Assembly (NCBI GenBank): GCA_947306605.1
Contig: CAMZHB010000002.1
Location: 1 to 18,951 of the forward strand
DNA length: 18,951 bases
Reading direction: 5' to 3'
From: an uncultured Prevotellaceae bacterium
Lineage (GTDB): Bacteria; Bacteroidota; Bacteroidia; Bacteroidales; Bacteroidaceae
Part shown: positions 1-8,413 of the stretch, one piece after another
How the letters are laid out: each line of letters starts with the position of its first letter
How positions within the stretch are numbered: the stretch's first letter is position 1
Position numbers and translations under genes: made by a program
Notes under the pieces: model-generated
Seen by the model: the letters and a program-made list of their open reading frames with translations, nothing else
Databases searched by the model: none
What the model was told of the DNA's origin: nothing

Positions 1-2
1 GA

Positions 3-2594
3 GAAAACTACGTGTATTGGGCCGACTTGGACGTAACGTTGGCCGCGTTTGCCTGGATTGCCGAGGAAGCCGGTGACGGTTGGGCTTTCAAGAATGTGTT
101 GAACGAAAAGTATATCGGAAACGGTGAAGGAGGCGATTGCGATGTGGTCTTCTCTGACACCCCCGTCGGTTATGTTCTGGACGACGCGTCACAGATTGAA
201 GGCGTTGATCCCGAAACTCTGACCGGAAAGTTCTTGATGACCAACAGTGCTAACGAAGGCTTGCCAATTATGGTGCAGGGCTTTGGCCGTAGCGACCGTC
301 CCGACAATGCCTTGGCCAAGCAGAAGGCCGGTTTGGACAGTTACGACGAAGAGGCTGTCACGAACGGTTATCCCGGTCGCTGGCTGGTTTATGAATTGAC
401 AGAGGAAATGAAAAAAGCTCTTAAGACGGGTAATGACGATGACGACGACACGAAGACCGGTCTCGAGGATTTGACTCAGGTAATGTATCCCGGTGATGTG
501 AAAGACGGCAAGTTCTACTATATCGTGAGCGACCGCAAGAAGTTTGCCGGCAACGCAACTGGCAAGCCCAAGGCCATGGCTACGCAACAGGACGGTTTCA
601 CGGTAAAGTGGGGCGACAAGTATGTGTATTGGGGTGACCTGGACGTAGAATCGGACGGCTTCGTATGGAAAGCAGAACAAGCCGGCGACCAGTGGGCTTT
701 CCTCAATATGGAGAACGGCAAATATCTGGGAAAGATGAATACGGCCGGCGGTGAGTCGGACATTATTTTTTCAAACACTCCCGTGGGACATACGTTGACC
801 GATCTGAACGAGGGCGAGGGACGCTTCTCTATTACAAACAGTGAGTCGGAGTATTCCATGCATGTGCAGGGCTACCTGCGCAGTGACCGCCCCGACAACT
901 CGCTGTGCAAGCAAAGTGTGGGCAATGACGACTATTCCAGCGATGCCGCAACGGAAGGTTACCCCGGCCGTTGGAAGTTATATGAGGTGAGCTACAACGA
1001 GGACACTTCGTTTAAAGAAGGCTATTACTACATTGTGAACACATACGCGAAGTTTGAGCAACCGGAAGCTTGGATGCAGTCGCAGTTGGACGCCCGCTGT
1101 GCGACAACTCCGGGAGCAGAACTGGCATGGAACGTGCTCGACGAGAAAGATCCGCGCTTCATTTTCAAAGTAACTCAGACGGAGAATGGCGTTATTATTC
1201 AGAACTACGTGAGCGGCCAATACGTGGGCGGTCTGACGGATGACGTGGTAGTGATGACTGCCGAGCCAACCGTGGAACAGACGCTGGAGGCCGTGGAAGG
1301 CGCGGAGACTGAAGGTACATATTATATCTTTAACTCCACGTTGGGCGAAAACCGCATGTATCCCGACAGCCACCAGTATGGTGCCAACACCTGTGGCCTA
1401 GTTGGCGGCAACCAGTGGTGGTCTCTCGAAGAAAACGCTGCTGCCAAGTGGCAGTTCCAACGTGTTTCGAACAGCGAAGTCGAAGGTATTTCGTCCGAAA
1501 AACTGGCTTTGGCCAAATTGGTGACTGAGACGAACAATCCCGAGTACTTCGCTTACGAGGCTTTGAACGAAGAGCAGACGGCGAACCTGAAGGCTGCCTA
1601 TGCTGCCGCCGAGGCCGGCGTGGGACAGACCATGGAAAGCATCTTCTACAACAAATTGGCCGAAGACCTGAAGGCTGCTTTGAAAGGTGAATATAACCCT
1701 GATGACGATACGTACGACAAGCATCATTACGACACCGTCCGCGTGGTAAGTTACAATGTGCGTCACTGTGCCGGCATGGACGGAAAACTGAGTCCCGAGC
1801 GTACGGCCAAGGTTATCTCTGGCCTTCGCCCGACGGTAGTGGCACTGCAGGAACTGGATAGCGTGACGACCCGTTCGAACGGTATTGACGAGCTGAAGAA
1901 GTTGGCAGAGGAAACCGGCATGTACGGTGTGTTCTGCAAGTCGATAGATTATGCCGGCGGTGGCTATGGCAACGGTGTTCTGACGAGCGAAATGCCGAAG
2001 AGCATCCGTCGTGTGAACCTGACGTCGGACGGTGAAAGACGCACGCTAGTGCTGGTGGAGCTTAAGGACTATGTGTTCGGCAGTCTCCACGTGGGTCTGA
2101 GCGCTGCGGCCCGCCGCGGTAGCGGAAGCATCATTCTGAAGGCCGCCAAGGACTACGTCCACGAGTGTGGCAAGCCGGTCATCATTGCCGGTGACTTCAA
2201 CGATGACGGTACGGATTCAGAGATGCAGGGTGCCCGCGGGGTGTTGTGCCAGTATTTGGAGCGTTATTTCACGTTCCATTCCGACCGCACGACGCCGACG
2301 TGGGGTGCAGGCACTTTTATCATTGACCATATTATCAGTTACACCGCACAAGGTGGTGTGGAAACGCTGTCGTATGAGGTAATCAACGACAAGGTGACGT
2401 CCGACCACCTGCCCATCGTGGGTGAACTGCGTGTGGGCTATGCTCCAGAAGGCATTAAGTCGGCCGTGAACGGGAAGAAGTCGAACGGACTGGTTTACAA
2501 CTTGGGAGGACAAGTGGTAAGCAGCGAAAATAACGTGACCGAATTGCCCGACGGCATTTATATTGTCGACGGCCATAAGCGTAGCATCAGATAA
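3..2594 (+). CDS. Secreted EEP-family hydrolase with duplicated beta-rich modules and T9SS-like tail (5' partial)
   Basis: The frame is open to the left edge, so the true start and any signal peptide lie outside the window; the GTG at 12 is not the start because it sits inside a module (YVYW) that recurs at 621. Residues are counted from 12. Two related modules of about 200 residues lie in tandem (about 1-128 and 165-325), sharing YVYW.DLDV, F.NTPVG-like, RSDRPDN and YPGRW. A third beta-rich segment follows (about 335-490). Residues 574-808 are an endonuclease/exonuclease/phosphatase domain with the expected catalytic series: N582 (SYNVRHC), E614 (QELD), H693, D728/N730 (AGDFND), D772-H773 and D798-H799 (SDHLP). 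The family hydrolyses phosphodiesters or phosphomonoesters with a divalent metal; whether the substrate is nucleic acid, lipid or sugar phosphate cannot be read here. The last 45 residues (VYNLGGQVV ... GIYIVDG) match a T9SS type A-like sorting tail, so the protein is probably secreted or surface-held. Confidence 0.85.
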   Translation, partial: ENYVYWADLDVTLAAFAWIAEEAGDGWAFKNVLNEKYIGNGEGGDCDVVFSDTPVGYVLDDASQIEGVDPETLTGKFLMTNSANEGLPIMVQGFGRSDRPDNALAKQKAGLDSYDEEAVTNGYPGRWLVYELTEEMKKALKTGNDDDDDTKTGLEDLTQVMYPGDVKDGKFYYIVSDRKKFAGNATGKPKAMATQQDGFTVKWGDKYVYWGDLDVESDGFVWKAEQAGDQWAFLNMENGKYLGKMNTAGGESDIIFSNTPVGHTLTDLNEGEGRFSITNSESEYSMHVQGYLRSDRPDNSLCKQSVGNDDYSSDAATEGYPGRWKLYEVSYNEDTSFKEGYYYIVNTYAKFEQPEAWMQSQLDARCATTPGAELAWNVLDEKDPRFIFKVTQTENGVIIQNYVSGQYVGGLTDDVVVMTAEPTVEQTLEAVEGAETEGTYYIFNSTLGENRMYPDSHQYGANTCGLVGGNQWWSLEENAAAKWQFQRVSNSEVEGISSEKLALAKLVTETNNPEYFAYEALNEEQTANLKAAYAAAEAGVGQTMESIFYNKLAEDLKAALKGEYNPDDDTYDKHHYDTVRVVSYNVRHCAGMDGKLSPERTAKVISGLRPTVVALQELDSVTTRSNGIDELKKLAEETGMYGVFCKSIDYAGGGYGNGVLTSEMPKSIRRVNLTSDGERRTLVLVELKDYVFGSLHVGLSAAARRGSGSIILKAAKDYVHECGKPVIIAGDFNDDGTDSEMQGARGVLCQYLERYFTFHSDRTTPTWGAGTFIIDHIISYTAQGGVETLSYEVINDKVTSDHLPIVGELRVGYAPEGIKSAVNGKKSNGLVYNLGGQVVSSENNVTELPDGIYIVDGHKRSIR

Positions 2595-2649
2595 TTCAGA
2601 GAGAGTAGAGGAAAAGAAGTTTTTTCTTTTTGTCATACGGACGTATTTA

Positions 2650-2678
2650 GGCCCGGAACCGAAGTTCCGGGCCTTTTT
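2650..2678 (+). terminator. Rho-independent terminator of the EEP gene
   Basis: A perfect 10-bp stem GGCCCGGAAC/GTTCCGGGCC with a CGAA loop is followed directly by TTTTTG. It lies 56 bases after the stop codon and ends the + strand transcript. Confidence 0.92.
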
Positions 2679-2742
2679 GTTCGTGTTTTAGAATGAAGAT
2701 TCCTTTTCCGACAAATCTGAGTCCGGTGTGGAAAAACCGAAG

Positions 2743-2805
2743 TGGGACGTTGAACGGACGAAGTGGGACATTGGGCAAACGAAGCGGGACGTTGTTTTCC
2801 AAAAC
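2743..2805 (+). repeat. 21-bp tandem repeat, three units (locus A)
   Basis: Three consecutive 21-base units begin at 2743, 2764 and 2785, each opening with TGGGAC or CGGGAC. The first two end in ACGAAG and the third diverges after its first half. Unit edges are in the same phase as the units at loci B (7339), C (10925) and D (15634). No palindrome closes this copy. On the - strand the array reads as three heptapeptides of the form NVPLRxx. Confidence 0.85.
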
Positions 2806-2889
2806 TGTGCTTTCGTTCCATCGGAACATGCCTTGTACCGTCTGTCGTGGTTTCGGAACGCGGCCAAATGGAGAAAAACGTGCGGAAAG

Positions 2890-2921
2890 ATTGGCCGTGT
2901 GGAAAGTTTCTGCTAATTTTG
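2890..2921 (+). promoter_or_regulatory. Bacteroidetes -33/-7 promoter for the GH3 operon
   Basis: A TAATTTTG box at 2914-2921 fits the -7 consensus TAnnTTTG, and ATTG at 2890-2893 stands 20 bases upstream where the -33 TTTG is expected. Transcription would start near 2927, leaving a leader of roughly 75 bases before the ATG at 3001. This also argues against starting translation at the GTG at 2956. Confidence 0.65.
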
Positions 2922-3000
2922 TGTCTTAAATTGGATAATTATAGCTTTTTGGGCCGTGTCGGTCTGGCAGACCACATTTGCCCGGAACAACAAACGAATC

Positions 3001-4521
3001 ATGTTTAGCATAAATACAAAGATAATGACGCCGTACTTCAGCCACCGTTACGAAACGACAGCGGTGGCGTTGGCTCAGGCTGCCGAGATGCAGCGCACGT
3101 TGTTGGATCGCCTCATAACGTCGGCGGCCGACACGGAATGGGGCCACCGGTACGGTTACGACACGATGCGCGGTTACAAGGACTTTGCCGTTCGCGTACC
3201 TTTGAGCAATTACGAAGATCTGAAGGGATACATCGACCGTATGCGCCACGGTGAAAGTGACGTGTTGTGGCCCGGCCGCGTCAAGTTCTACGCCAAATCG
3301 AGCGGTACGACCAACGACAAGTCAAAATACCTGCCCGTGAGTCGTGAGGCATTGGAGGACACTCATTACAACGGCGGCCGTGACAGCGTGGCCTACTACT
3401 TGCATCATCATCCCGAAAGCCATATCTTCGGCGGACGGGCCCTCATATTGGGCGGAAGCCACGAGCAGAATTACAACGTGAAGGAAAGTTTGGTGGGAGA
3501 CCTCAGTGCCATTCTCATAGAAAACATCAATCCGCTGGCCAATCTGGTACGTATCCCGAGCAAGCGTGTGGCTCTGATTCCGAACTTCGAGGAGAAACGC
3601 GAACTTATTGCCCGGCGGGCCTTGAGGGAGAATGTAACCAATATCAGCGGTGTCCCGTCGTGGATGCTCAGCGTGCTGAGCCTCATCTTGGACCTCTCGG
3701 GCAAGAAGACCATCAGCGACGTGTGGCCGAATCTGGAAGTGTTCTTCCACGGCGGTGTGGCATTCACACCGTACCGCAAGACCTATAAGGAACTGATTCC
3801 TTCGGAACAAATGAATTACATGGAAACCTACAACGCCAGCGAGGGCTTCTTCGGACTGCAGACCGACCCGACAACCACGGCCATGCAACTGATGACGAAC
3901 TATGGCATCTTCTATGAGTTCGTGCCTCTGGAGCAATTGGGCCGCCCCGATGCCGAAATCGTGCCGCTTTGGGATGTGGAAACGGGACGTAACTACGCCA
4001 TGGTGATTACCACAAGCAGCGGTCTGTGGCGTTACCTTATCGGTGACACCGTGAAATTTGACAGTGTGAATCCTTATTTCTTCCACATCAGTGGTCGGAC
4101 CAAAAGTTTCATCAATGCCTTCGGCGAAGAACTGATGGTGGACAACGCCGAGCAAGGCTTGGCCAAGGCTTGCACGGAGACAGGTGCCGTGGTGGCAGAA
4201 TATACCGCGGCTCCAATCTTCATGGATGCCGAAGGCAAGTGCCGTCACCAGTGGATCATAGAGTTCCGTGAACAACCCGACAGTGTGGAACACTTTGCCG
4301 AGGTGCTCGACAAGTCATTGCAACGCATAAATTCGGACTACGAGGCCAAACGTTCCAACGACATCACCCTGCAACGTCTGGAACTCATCGACGCCCCGAA
4401 GGGATTGTTTGACGAATGGTTGAAACGCAAGGGAAAACTGGGCGGCCAGCACAAGGTGCCCCGCTTGTGTAACGACCGTAAAATTATAGAAGAGGTGTTG
4501 GCAATTATGCCGGAATCATAA
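3001..4521 (+). CDS. GH3 auxin-responsive promoter family protein (acyl-adenylating enzyme)
   Basis: The protein has 506 residues and no signal peptide, so it is probably cytoplasmic. GH3 enzymes belong to the adenylate-forming superfamily: in plants they activate carboxylic acids with ATP and join them to amino acids. The family's nucleotide-binding motifs are present: SSGTT at 100-104, YNASEGFFG from 277, and YLIGDTVKF from 345, followed by SGRTKSFINAFGEEL, which leads into the C-terminal lobe. I chose the ATG at 3001 (MFSINTKIM) over an in-frame GTG at 2956 because it suits the promoter position and a typical N-terminus. Bacterial members have no established substrate; an acyl-amino acid or similar amide is only a guess. 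It is the first gene of an operon, with its stop 13 bases before the next start. Confidence 0.9.
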   Translation: MFSINTKIMTPYFSHRYETTAVALAQAAEMQRTLLDRLITSAADTEWGHRYGYDTMRGYKDFAVRVPLSNYEDLKGYIDRMRHGESDVLWPGRVKFYAKSSGTTNDKSKYLPVSREALEDTHYNGGRDSVAYYLHHHPESHIFGGRALILGGSHEQNYNVKESLVGDLSAILIENINPLANLVRIPSKRVALIPNFEEKRELIARRALRENVTNISGVPSWMLSVLSLILDLSGKKTISDVWPNLEVFFHGGVAFTPYRKTYKELIPSEQMNYMETYNASEGFFGLQTDPTTTAMQLMTNYGIFYEFVPLEQLGRPDAEIVPLWDVETGRNYAMVITTSSGLWRYLIGDTVKFDSVNPYFFHISGRTKSFINAFGEELMVDNAEQGLAKACTETGAVVAEYTAAPIFMDAEGKCRHQWIIEFREQPDSVEHFAEVLDKSLQRINSDYEAKRSNDITLQRLELIDAPKGLFDEWLKRKGKLGGQHKVPRLCNDRKIIEEVLAIMPES

Positions 4522-4534
4522 AACGAAATCTCCA

Positions 4535-6451
4535 GTGAAAGCATTGAAATTTTTGTTTTCTCTGTTCATTGGCATGTGGCTTTGGTCGTGTGCCAGCCCC
4601 GGTACTCCCGATGGAGGGCCTTACGACGAGGAACCGCCGCATGTAGTGGGCTCTTCGCCGGTAATGGGCGCTTTGGGCGTAAAGCAGAAAAAGGTGGAGA
4701 TATATTTCAATGAATTCATTCAACTCGACAATCCGAACGAGAAGGTGGTAATCAGTCCGCCGCAAATCAACCAACCCGAAATCTCAACGCAAGGAAAACG
4801 CATCAAAATCCAGTTGCTCGACACGCTGAAGGAGAATACAACGTATACGGTGGACTTCAGCGATGCCATCATCGACAATAACGAGAGTAATCCCATGGGT
4901 AACTATACTTTCGTTTTCTCCACGGGCGAAACCATTGATACGATGGAAATAGCCGGCTATGTGCTCAATGCTCAGAATTTGGAGCCGGTGAAGGGCATTT
5001 TGGTCGGTCTGCACGGTAATCTTGAGGATTCTGCGTTTGTGTCGTTGCCTTTGGAACGCGTGGCGCGCACCAATGGTAGCGGACATTTTGTGATTAAGGG
5101 CGTGCGCCCCGGAACTTATCGGGCCTATGCTCTGCAGGAAGCCGACGGTTCATTCACGTTTAACCAAAAGAGCGAAATGTTGGCTTTCCTGCCCGACAGT
5201 TTCACAACAGGCAGTTTTATCGACGTGCGTCCCGACACCGTGTGGCACGATTACGCCAGAACACGAATTGACAGTATTCGTGCGGTTCACTTCTCTCATT
5301 TCACGCCTGACGACGTGGTGCTCCTGGCATTCCTTGAAGAAGGGCAGGAACGCCATCTGCTGAAAACCACCCGTGAAGTGCCGGAGCATTTTGAGGTTTT
5401 CTTTACGGCTCCGGATTCTGTTGTGCCGCGCATAGAAGGACTTAATTTTGATGCCGACGGTGCATTTCTTTTCAGCCGCACGAAGGGTAATGATACGTTA
5501 CAGTATTGGGTTCGTGACACCACGTTGGCTTATCAGGACACGCTCCATATGGTTTACCACTATATGGACACCGACACGACAGGTGTGTTGCGCGAGAAAG
5601 CTGATACTCTGAGGCTCGTTCCCAGAATTACGCATGAAAAACAGAAAAAGTGGCATGCCGAAGAGGTGGCCAAGTGGCAGAAAGCTCAGGACAAGTTGCG
5701 CAAGCGGGGTCTGCCTTACGAAACCGAATTTCCCTCAACGCCGCTTGTGGTACGCTTCAAGTCTACCGGCACACTGGCTCCCGATGAGAATGTGGATATA
5801 GAAGTGCCGCAGCCGTTGGCGTTTGTTGATACGTCAAAGATACATCTGATGCTTCGGCAGGACAGTGTTTACGTACCGGCTTATTATGAATTGGAGCGTT
5901 CGGAACTGTCGCTTCTGCAGTATACGCTCTATGCCGAATGGCGCCCGCAGCAGGATTATGAACTCGTGATTGATTCAGCCGCTTTCGTAGGCATCTACGG
6001 CCAGGTGTCCAAAGCGATGAAGACGAGATTCAATGTGCCCAGTCTGGACCGTTATTCCTCACTTTTCCTCAACCTCAAAGGTGCGGGAGATTCGTTGGCT
6101 GTGGTCCAGTTGCTCAATGGCGACAAACCGGTAAGTTCTGTCCGGAGTAAAAAGGGCCGTGCCGAGTTCTATTTTGTGAAGCCGGGCAATTATTATCTCC
6201 GTCTGTTCCTCGACCGCAACGGTAACGGCGAGTGGGACACAGGCGAGTATGCCGCAGGCCGTCAGGCTGAGGAAACGTATTATTATCCTGGGAAAATAGA
6301 ATTGCGTGCCATGTGGGACGTGGAGCAGGAGTGGGACATACACGCGGTTCCCCGCTATCGTCAGAAACCGCTCGAGATTACCAAACAAAAACCTGATAAA
6401 GGACGCACTATAAAGAACCGCAATGCGGAGCGAGAGAAGAATAAACGTTAG
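4535..6451 (+). CDS. Ig-like domain (Big_5) lipoprotein
   Basis: The 638-residue protein starts with GTG. This start is supported by a lysine-bearing lipoprotein signal (MKALKFLFSLFIGMWLWSC), with C19 as the likely lipidated residue. After it comes a segment rich in P, G and D, then a bacterial Ig-like domain of the SbsA/Big_5 type (about 34-130; PPHVVGSSP...G, later YTVDFSDAI and YTFVFSTG). Next is a carboxypeptidase-regulatory-like beta sandwich (about 138-215, GHFVIKGVRPGTYRAYA). The middle is less characteristic. Near the C-terminus is a DRNGNGEWDTG loop (560-570) resembling a calcium-binding loop, and the last 30 residues are very basic. It is probably anchored in the cell envelope. It lies in the middle of the operon, between the GH3 and DUF3108 genes. 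Its function is unknown; a structural or binding role is inferred from the folds. Confidence 0.85.
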   Translation: MKALKFLFSLFIGMWLWSCASPGTPDGGPYDEEPPHVVGSSPVMGALGVKQKKVEIYFNEFIQLDNPNEKVVISPPQINQPEISTQGKRIKIQLLDTLKENTTYTVDFSDAIIDNNESNPMGNYTFVFSTGETIDTMEIAGYVLNAQNLEPVKGILVGLHGNLEDSAFVSLPLERVARTNGSGHFVIKGVRPGTYRAYALQEADGSFTFNQKSEMLAFLPDSFTTGSFIDVRPDTVWHDYARTRIDSIRAVHFSHFTPDDVVLLAFLEEGQERHLLKTTREVPEHFEVFFTAPDSVVPRIEGLNFDADGAFLFSRTKGNDTLQYWVRDTTLAYQDTLHMVYHYMDTDTTGVLREKADTLRLVPRITHEKQKKWHAEEVAKWQKAQDKLRKRGLPYETEFPSTPLVVRFKSTGTLAPDENVDIEVPQPLAFVDTSKIHLMLRQDSVYVPAYYELERSELSLLQYTLYAEWRPQQDYELVIDSAAFVGIYGQVSKAMKTRFNVPSLDRYSSLFLNLKGAGDSLAVVQLLNGDKPVSSVRSKKGRAEFYFVKPGNYYLRLFLDRNGNGEWDTGEYAAGRQAEETYYYPGKIELRAMWDVEQEWDIHAVPRYRQKPLEITKQKPDKGRTIKNRNAEREKNKR

Positions 6452-6478
6452 TTTTGAAACCCAAAAACCAAGAAAACA

Positions 6479-7279
6479 ATGAGAAACTGGCTAATAATCC
6501 TGTTTTGCACCCTGACATGGAGTGCCATGGCCCAACCGTTCACCAATACGGCTTTCAAGAGCGGTGAGACTCTTCAGTATGACCTCTATTACAACTGGAA
6601 ATTTGTTTGGGTAAAGGCCGGTAGTGCTTCCATGAGCATTTCCTCAACGCAGTGGCACGGCCAGCCGGCTTACCGTACACGTTTGCTTACCCGAGGCTCC
6701 GATAAGGCCGACCGTTTCTTTGTGTTGCGCGACACGCTCACCAGCATCGTGACCCAAGGCGATATGTTGCCGCGCTACTATTCCAAGACTGACATGGAAG
6801 GCGATAAATACCGTCAGCGCGACGTGTGGTTCACCTATAAAGACGGTGTGACCTCGGCCCGTCAGCGCTACATCAATCCTCATGGCATGGTGAAGTGGCA
6901 GACGGAGACCGACAAAGACGTCATCTTCGACATGCTCAGCATCATGTTGCGGGCCCGTTCGTGGGACGCTTCTACGTTCAAACCCGGCCAGAAGATACAG
7001 TTCATGATGACCGACGGTGACGGCAAGAGTATGCAGACACTGGTTTTCCGCGAGCGCAAAACGTTGAAGATGAAAAACAGTGCTGCCTCTTACCGATGCC
7101 TCGTCCTGTCGTTTGTGGAGTACGAAGGCAAGAAGGAACGGGAAGTGGTTACGTTCTATGTCACTGACGACCAGAACCACGTTCCCGTCCGGCTCGACCT
7201 CAACCTCAATTTCGGTACGGCCAAAGCTTATCTCTCGGGTTACAAAGGTCTGCGCAACCCCATGGCGGCAAAGAAATAG
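6479..7279 (+). CDS. DUF3108 domain-containing exported protein
   Basis: The 266-residue protein has a signal peptide with a probable cleavage after AMA (residue 18, giving QPFTNTAF...). The mature part fits DUF3108: GETLQYDLYYNWKFVWVKAGSA near the start, RFFVLRDTL, a central DVIFDMLSIMLRAR segment, and a closing HVPVRLDLNLNFGTAKAYLSGYKG. Family members are periplasmic or outer-membrane-associated beta-rich proteins of unknown activity. The gene starts 27 bases after the Ig-like lipoprotein gene and is the last of the operon, followed by a strong terminator at 7289. The start ATG is preceded by an A-rich stretch rather than a Shine-Dalgarno sequence, which is normal in Bacteroidetes. Confidence 0.88.
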   Translation: MRNWLIILFCTLTWSAMAQPFTNTAFKSGETLQYDLYYNWKFVWVKAGSASMSISSTQWHGQPAYRTRLLTRGSDKADRFFVLRDTLTSIVTQGDMLPRYYSKTDMEGDKYRQRDVWFTYKDGVTSARQRYINPHGMVKWQTETDKDVIFDMLSIMLRARSWDASTFKPGQKIQFMMTDGDGKSMQTLVFRERKTLKMKNSAASYRCLVLSFVEYEGKKEREVVTFYVTDDQNHVPVRLDLNLNFGTAKAYLSGYKGLRNPMAAKK

Positions 7280-7288
7280 ACGGGCATG

Positions 7289-7332
7289 AAACGGAAGCGC
7301 ATATAGGTTTTCCTATATGCGCTTCCGTTTTT
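7289..7332 (+). terminator. Terminator of the GH3-Ig-DUF3108 operon
   Basis: A perfect 19-bp stem (7289-7307 with 7312-7330) surrounds a TTTT loop, and the descending arm runs into five Ts. It begins 10 bases after the DUF3108 stop. The stem is symmetrical enough to also act against transcripts arriving from the - strand. Confidence 0.93.
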
Positions 7333-7338
7333 CCGAAG

Positions 7339-7390
7339 TGGGACTTAAAAAATTAGAAACGGCGCCTCGAATTTTTGAGACGCCGTTTCT
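7339..7390 (-). repeat. 21-bp repeat family with palindrome (locus B); probable korB terminator
   Basis: One TGGGACTT unit (7339-7359) is followed by a CGGCGCCTC unit (7360-7380) and the closing arm CGCCGTTTCT. The last parts form an inverted repeat with 14-base arms (7355-7368 and 7377-7390) around an 8-base core. The arms have one imperfect pair: A-C in + RNA but U-G in - RNA. In the - direction the hairpin is followed by AATTTTTT and lies 15 bases beyond the korB stop, so it can serve as the korB terminator. Confidence 0.75.
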
Positions 7391-7404
7391 ATATCTCTGT
7401 GGGT

Positions 7405-8409
7405 TCACTTGATTTCCCACGTGTCGTTGGTTTCAAGCAGCTCGGCAAAGTTATGGTAGGGCTTCTTGTGGGCAATCTGGTCGATTTGCTCGGCCACGGC
7501 TTCGTCGTAGGTGGGGGCTTCCACGTCGCGGATGACACCGAGTGCGATGGGGAAGTCGGGACCTTCCATGAGGGCGAGCTTCAGTTGCAGGGTATTGTCC
7601 TGGCAGTGGGCGTCGTGCACGAGGATGTCCTTCTCCGTGATACCGTTCTCGCCAATCTTCACCACTTTGAGACCGAAGCCTTCCTGCACGAGTCCGAACT
7701 CGTTGTTCTCACCGAAGACGAGCGGCTTGCCGTGCTCCACATAAATGGCGTGCTTGGCCCGTTCGGGCTTGCTGTAAACGCTGTCGTGGGTACCATTGTT
7801 GAAGATGACACAGTTCTGCAGGATTTCGCACACGGCCGTACCCTTGTGGGCGTGGGCAGCCTTGAGGATGTCAATGCAGCCCTGGGCGTCGGTGGCCACG
7901 GCACGGGCGAAGAAGCGTCCGCGGGCGCCGAAGCAGAGTTCAGCGGGGCGGAAGGGGTCTTCCACGGTGCCGTAAGGGCTCGACTTGCTCACGAATCCGC
8001 GCGGCGAAGTGGGGGAATACTGTCCCTTTGTAAGGCCGTAGATGCGGTTGTTGAGCAGGACGATGTTGATGTCGATGTTGCGCCGGTTGGCATGGATGAA
8101 ATGATTTCCGCCGATGGCCAGACCGTCGCCGTCACCGCTGATTTGCCATACGCTGAGGTGGGGGTTGGCCACCTTGCAGCCGGTGGCGATGGCAGCCGCA
8201 CGGCCGTGGATGGTATTCATGCCGTAAGTGGCCATGTAGTGAGGCAGACGTGAGGAACAGCCGATGCCGCTGATGACAGCGGTGTCGTGAGGTTCCACGC
8301 CGATTTCGGCCAAAGCCTTGTGGAAGGCGCCGAGGAAGAAGTGGTCGCCGCAGCCCGGGCACCAGCGGGGCTGGCCTTTCTTATAGTCTTGTGCTGTATG
8401 TTCTGCCAT
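7405..8409 (-). CDS. korB: 2-oxoacid (2-oxoglutarate):ferredoxin oxidoreductase, beta subunit
   Basis: The 334-residue protein is the thiamine-diphosphate-binding subunit of a two-subunit 2-oxoacid:ferredoxin oxidoreductase. This enzyme converts a 2-oxoacid and CoA to acyl-CoA and CO2 with reduction of ferredoxin, or runs the reverse carboxylation. It shows WCPGCGDH near the N-terminus (C17, C20) and GIGCSS (C51), which fit the [4Fe-4S] ligand pattern with a later cysteine in AVCEILQNC. The ThDP/Mg motif is GDGDGLAIGG at 92-101, ending in the conserved NN at 120-121. The start is the ATG 4 bases after the korA stop, so the two genes are translationally adjacent. Assignment to 2-oxoglutarate rather than another 2-oxoacid is by resemblance to KorAB and is less certain than the family. 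Confidence 0.92.
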   Translation of the reverse strand: MAEHTAQDYKKGQPRWCPGCGDHFFLGAFHKALAEIGVEPHDTAVISGIGCSSRLPHYMATYGMNTIHGRAAAIATGCKVANPHLSVWQISGDGDGLAIGGNHFIHANRRNIDINIVLLNNRIYGLTKGQYSPTSPRGFVSKSSPYGTVEDPFRPAELCFGARGRFFARAVATDAQGCIDILKAAHAHKGTAVCEILQNCVIFNNGTHDSVYSKPERAKHAIYVEHGKPLVFGENNEFGLVQEGFGLKVVKIGENGITEKDILVHDAHCQDNTLQLKLALMEGPDFPIALGVIRDVEAPTYDEAVAEQIDQIAHKKPYHNFAELLETNDTWEIK

Positions 8410-8413
8410 GGTC

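Larger units (their letters stand above)
2595..3000. other. Intergenic region between the EEP gene and the GH3 operon
   Basis: This 406-base gap holds, in order, the terminator of the EEP gene (2650-2678), a three-unit 21-bp tandem repeat (2743-2805), and a Bacteroidetes-type promoter (2890-2921). Short open frames cross it on both strands, but they run through the terminator hairpin or the repeat array and show no recognisable domain, so none is called as a gene. Nothing is recognised in 2806-2889. Confidence 0.6.

Noticed and set aside
2633..2929. Short overlapping frames between the EEP gene and the GH3 gene
   Set aside because: They cross the terminator hairpin or the 21-bp array and have no supported start, so I treat the peptide pattern as a property of the repeat.
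3322..4293. A 323-residue - strand open frame opposite the GH3 gene
   Set aside because: The opposite strand carries all GH3 motifs in one frame; the antisense product is histidine-rich and lacks any known domain.
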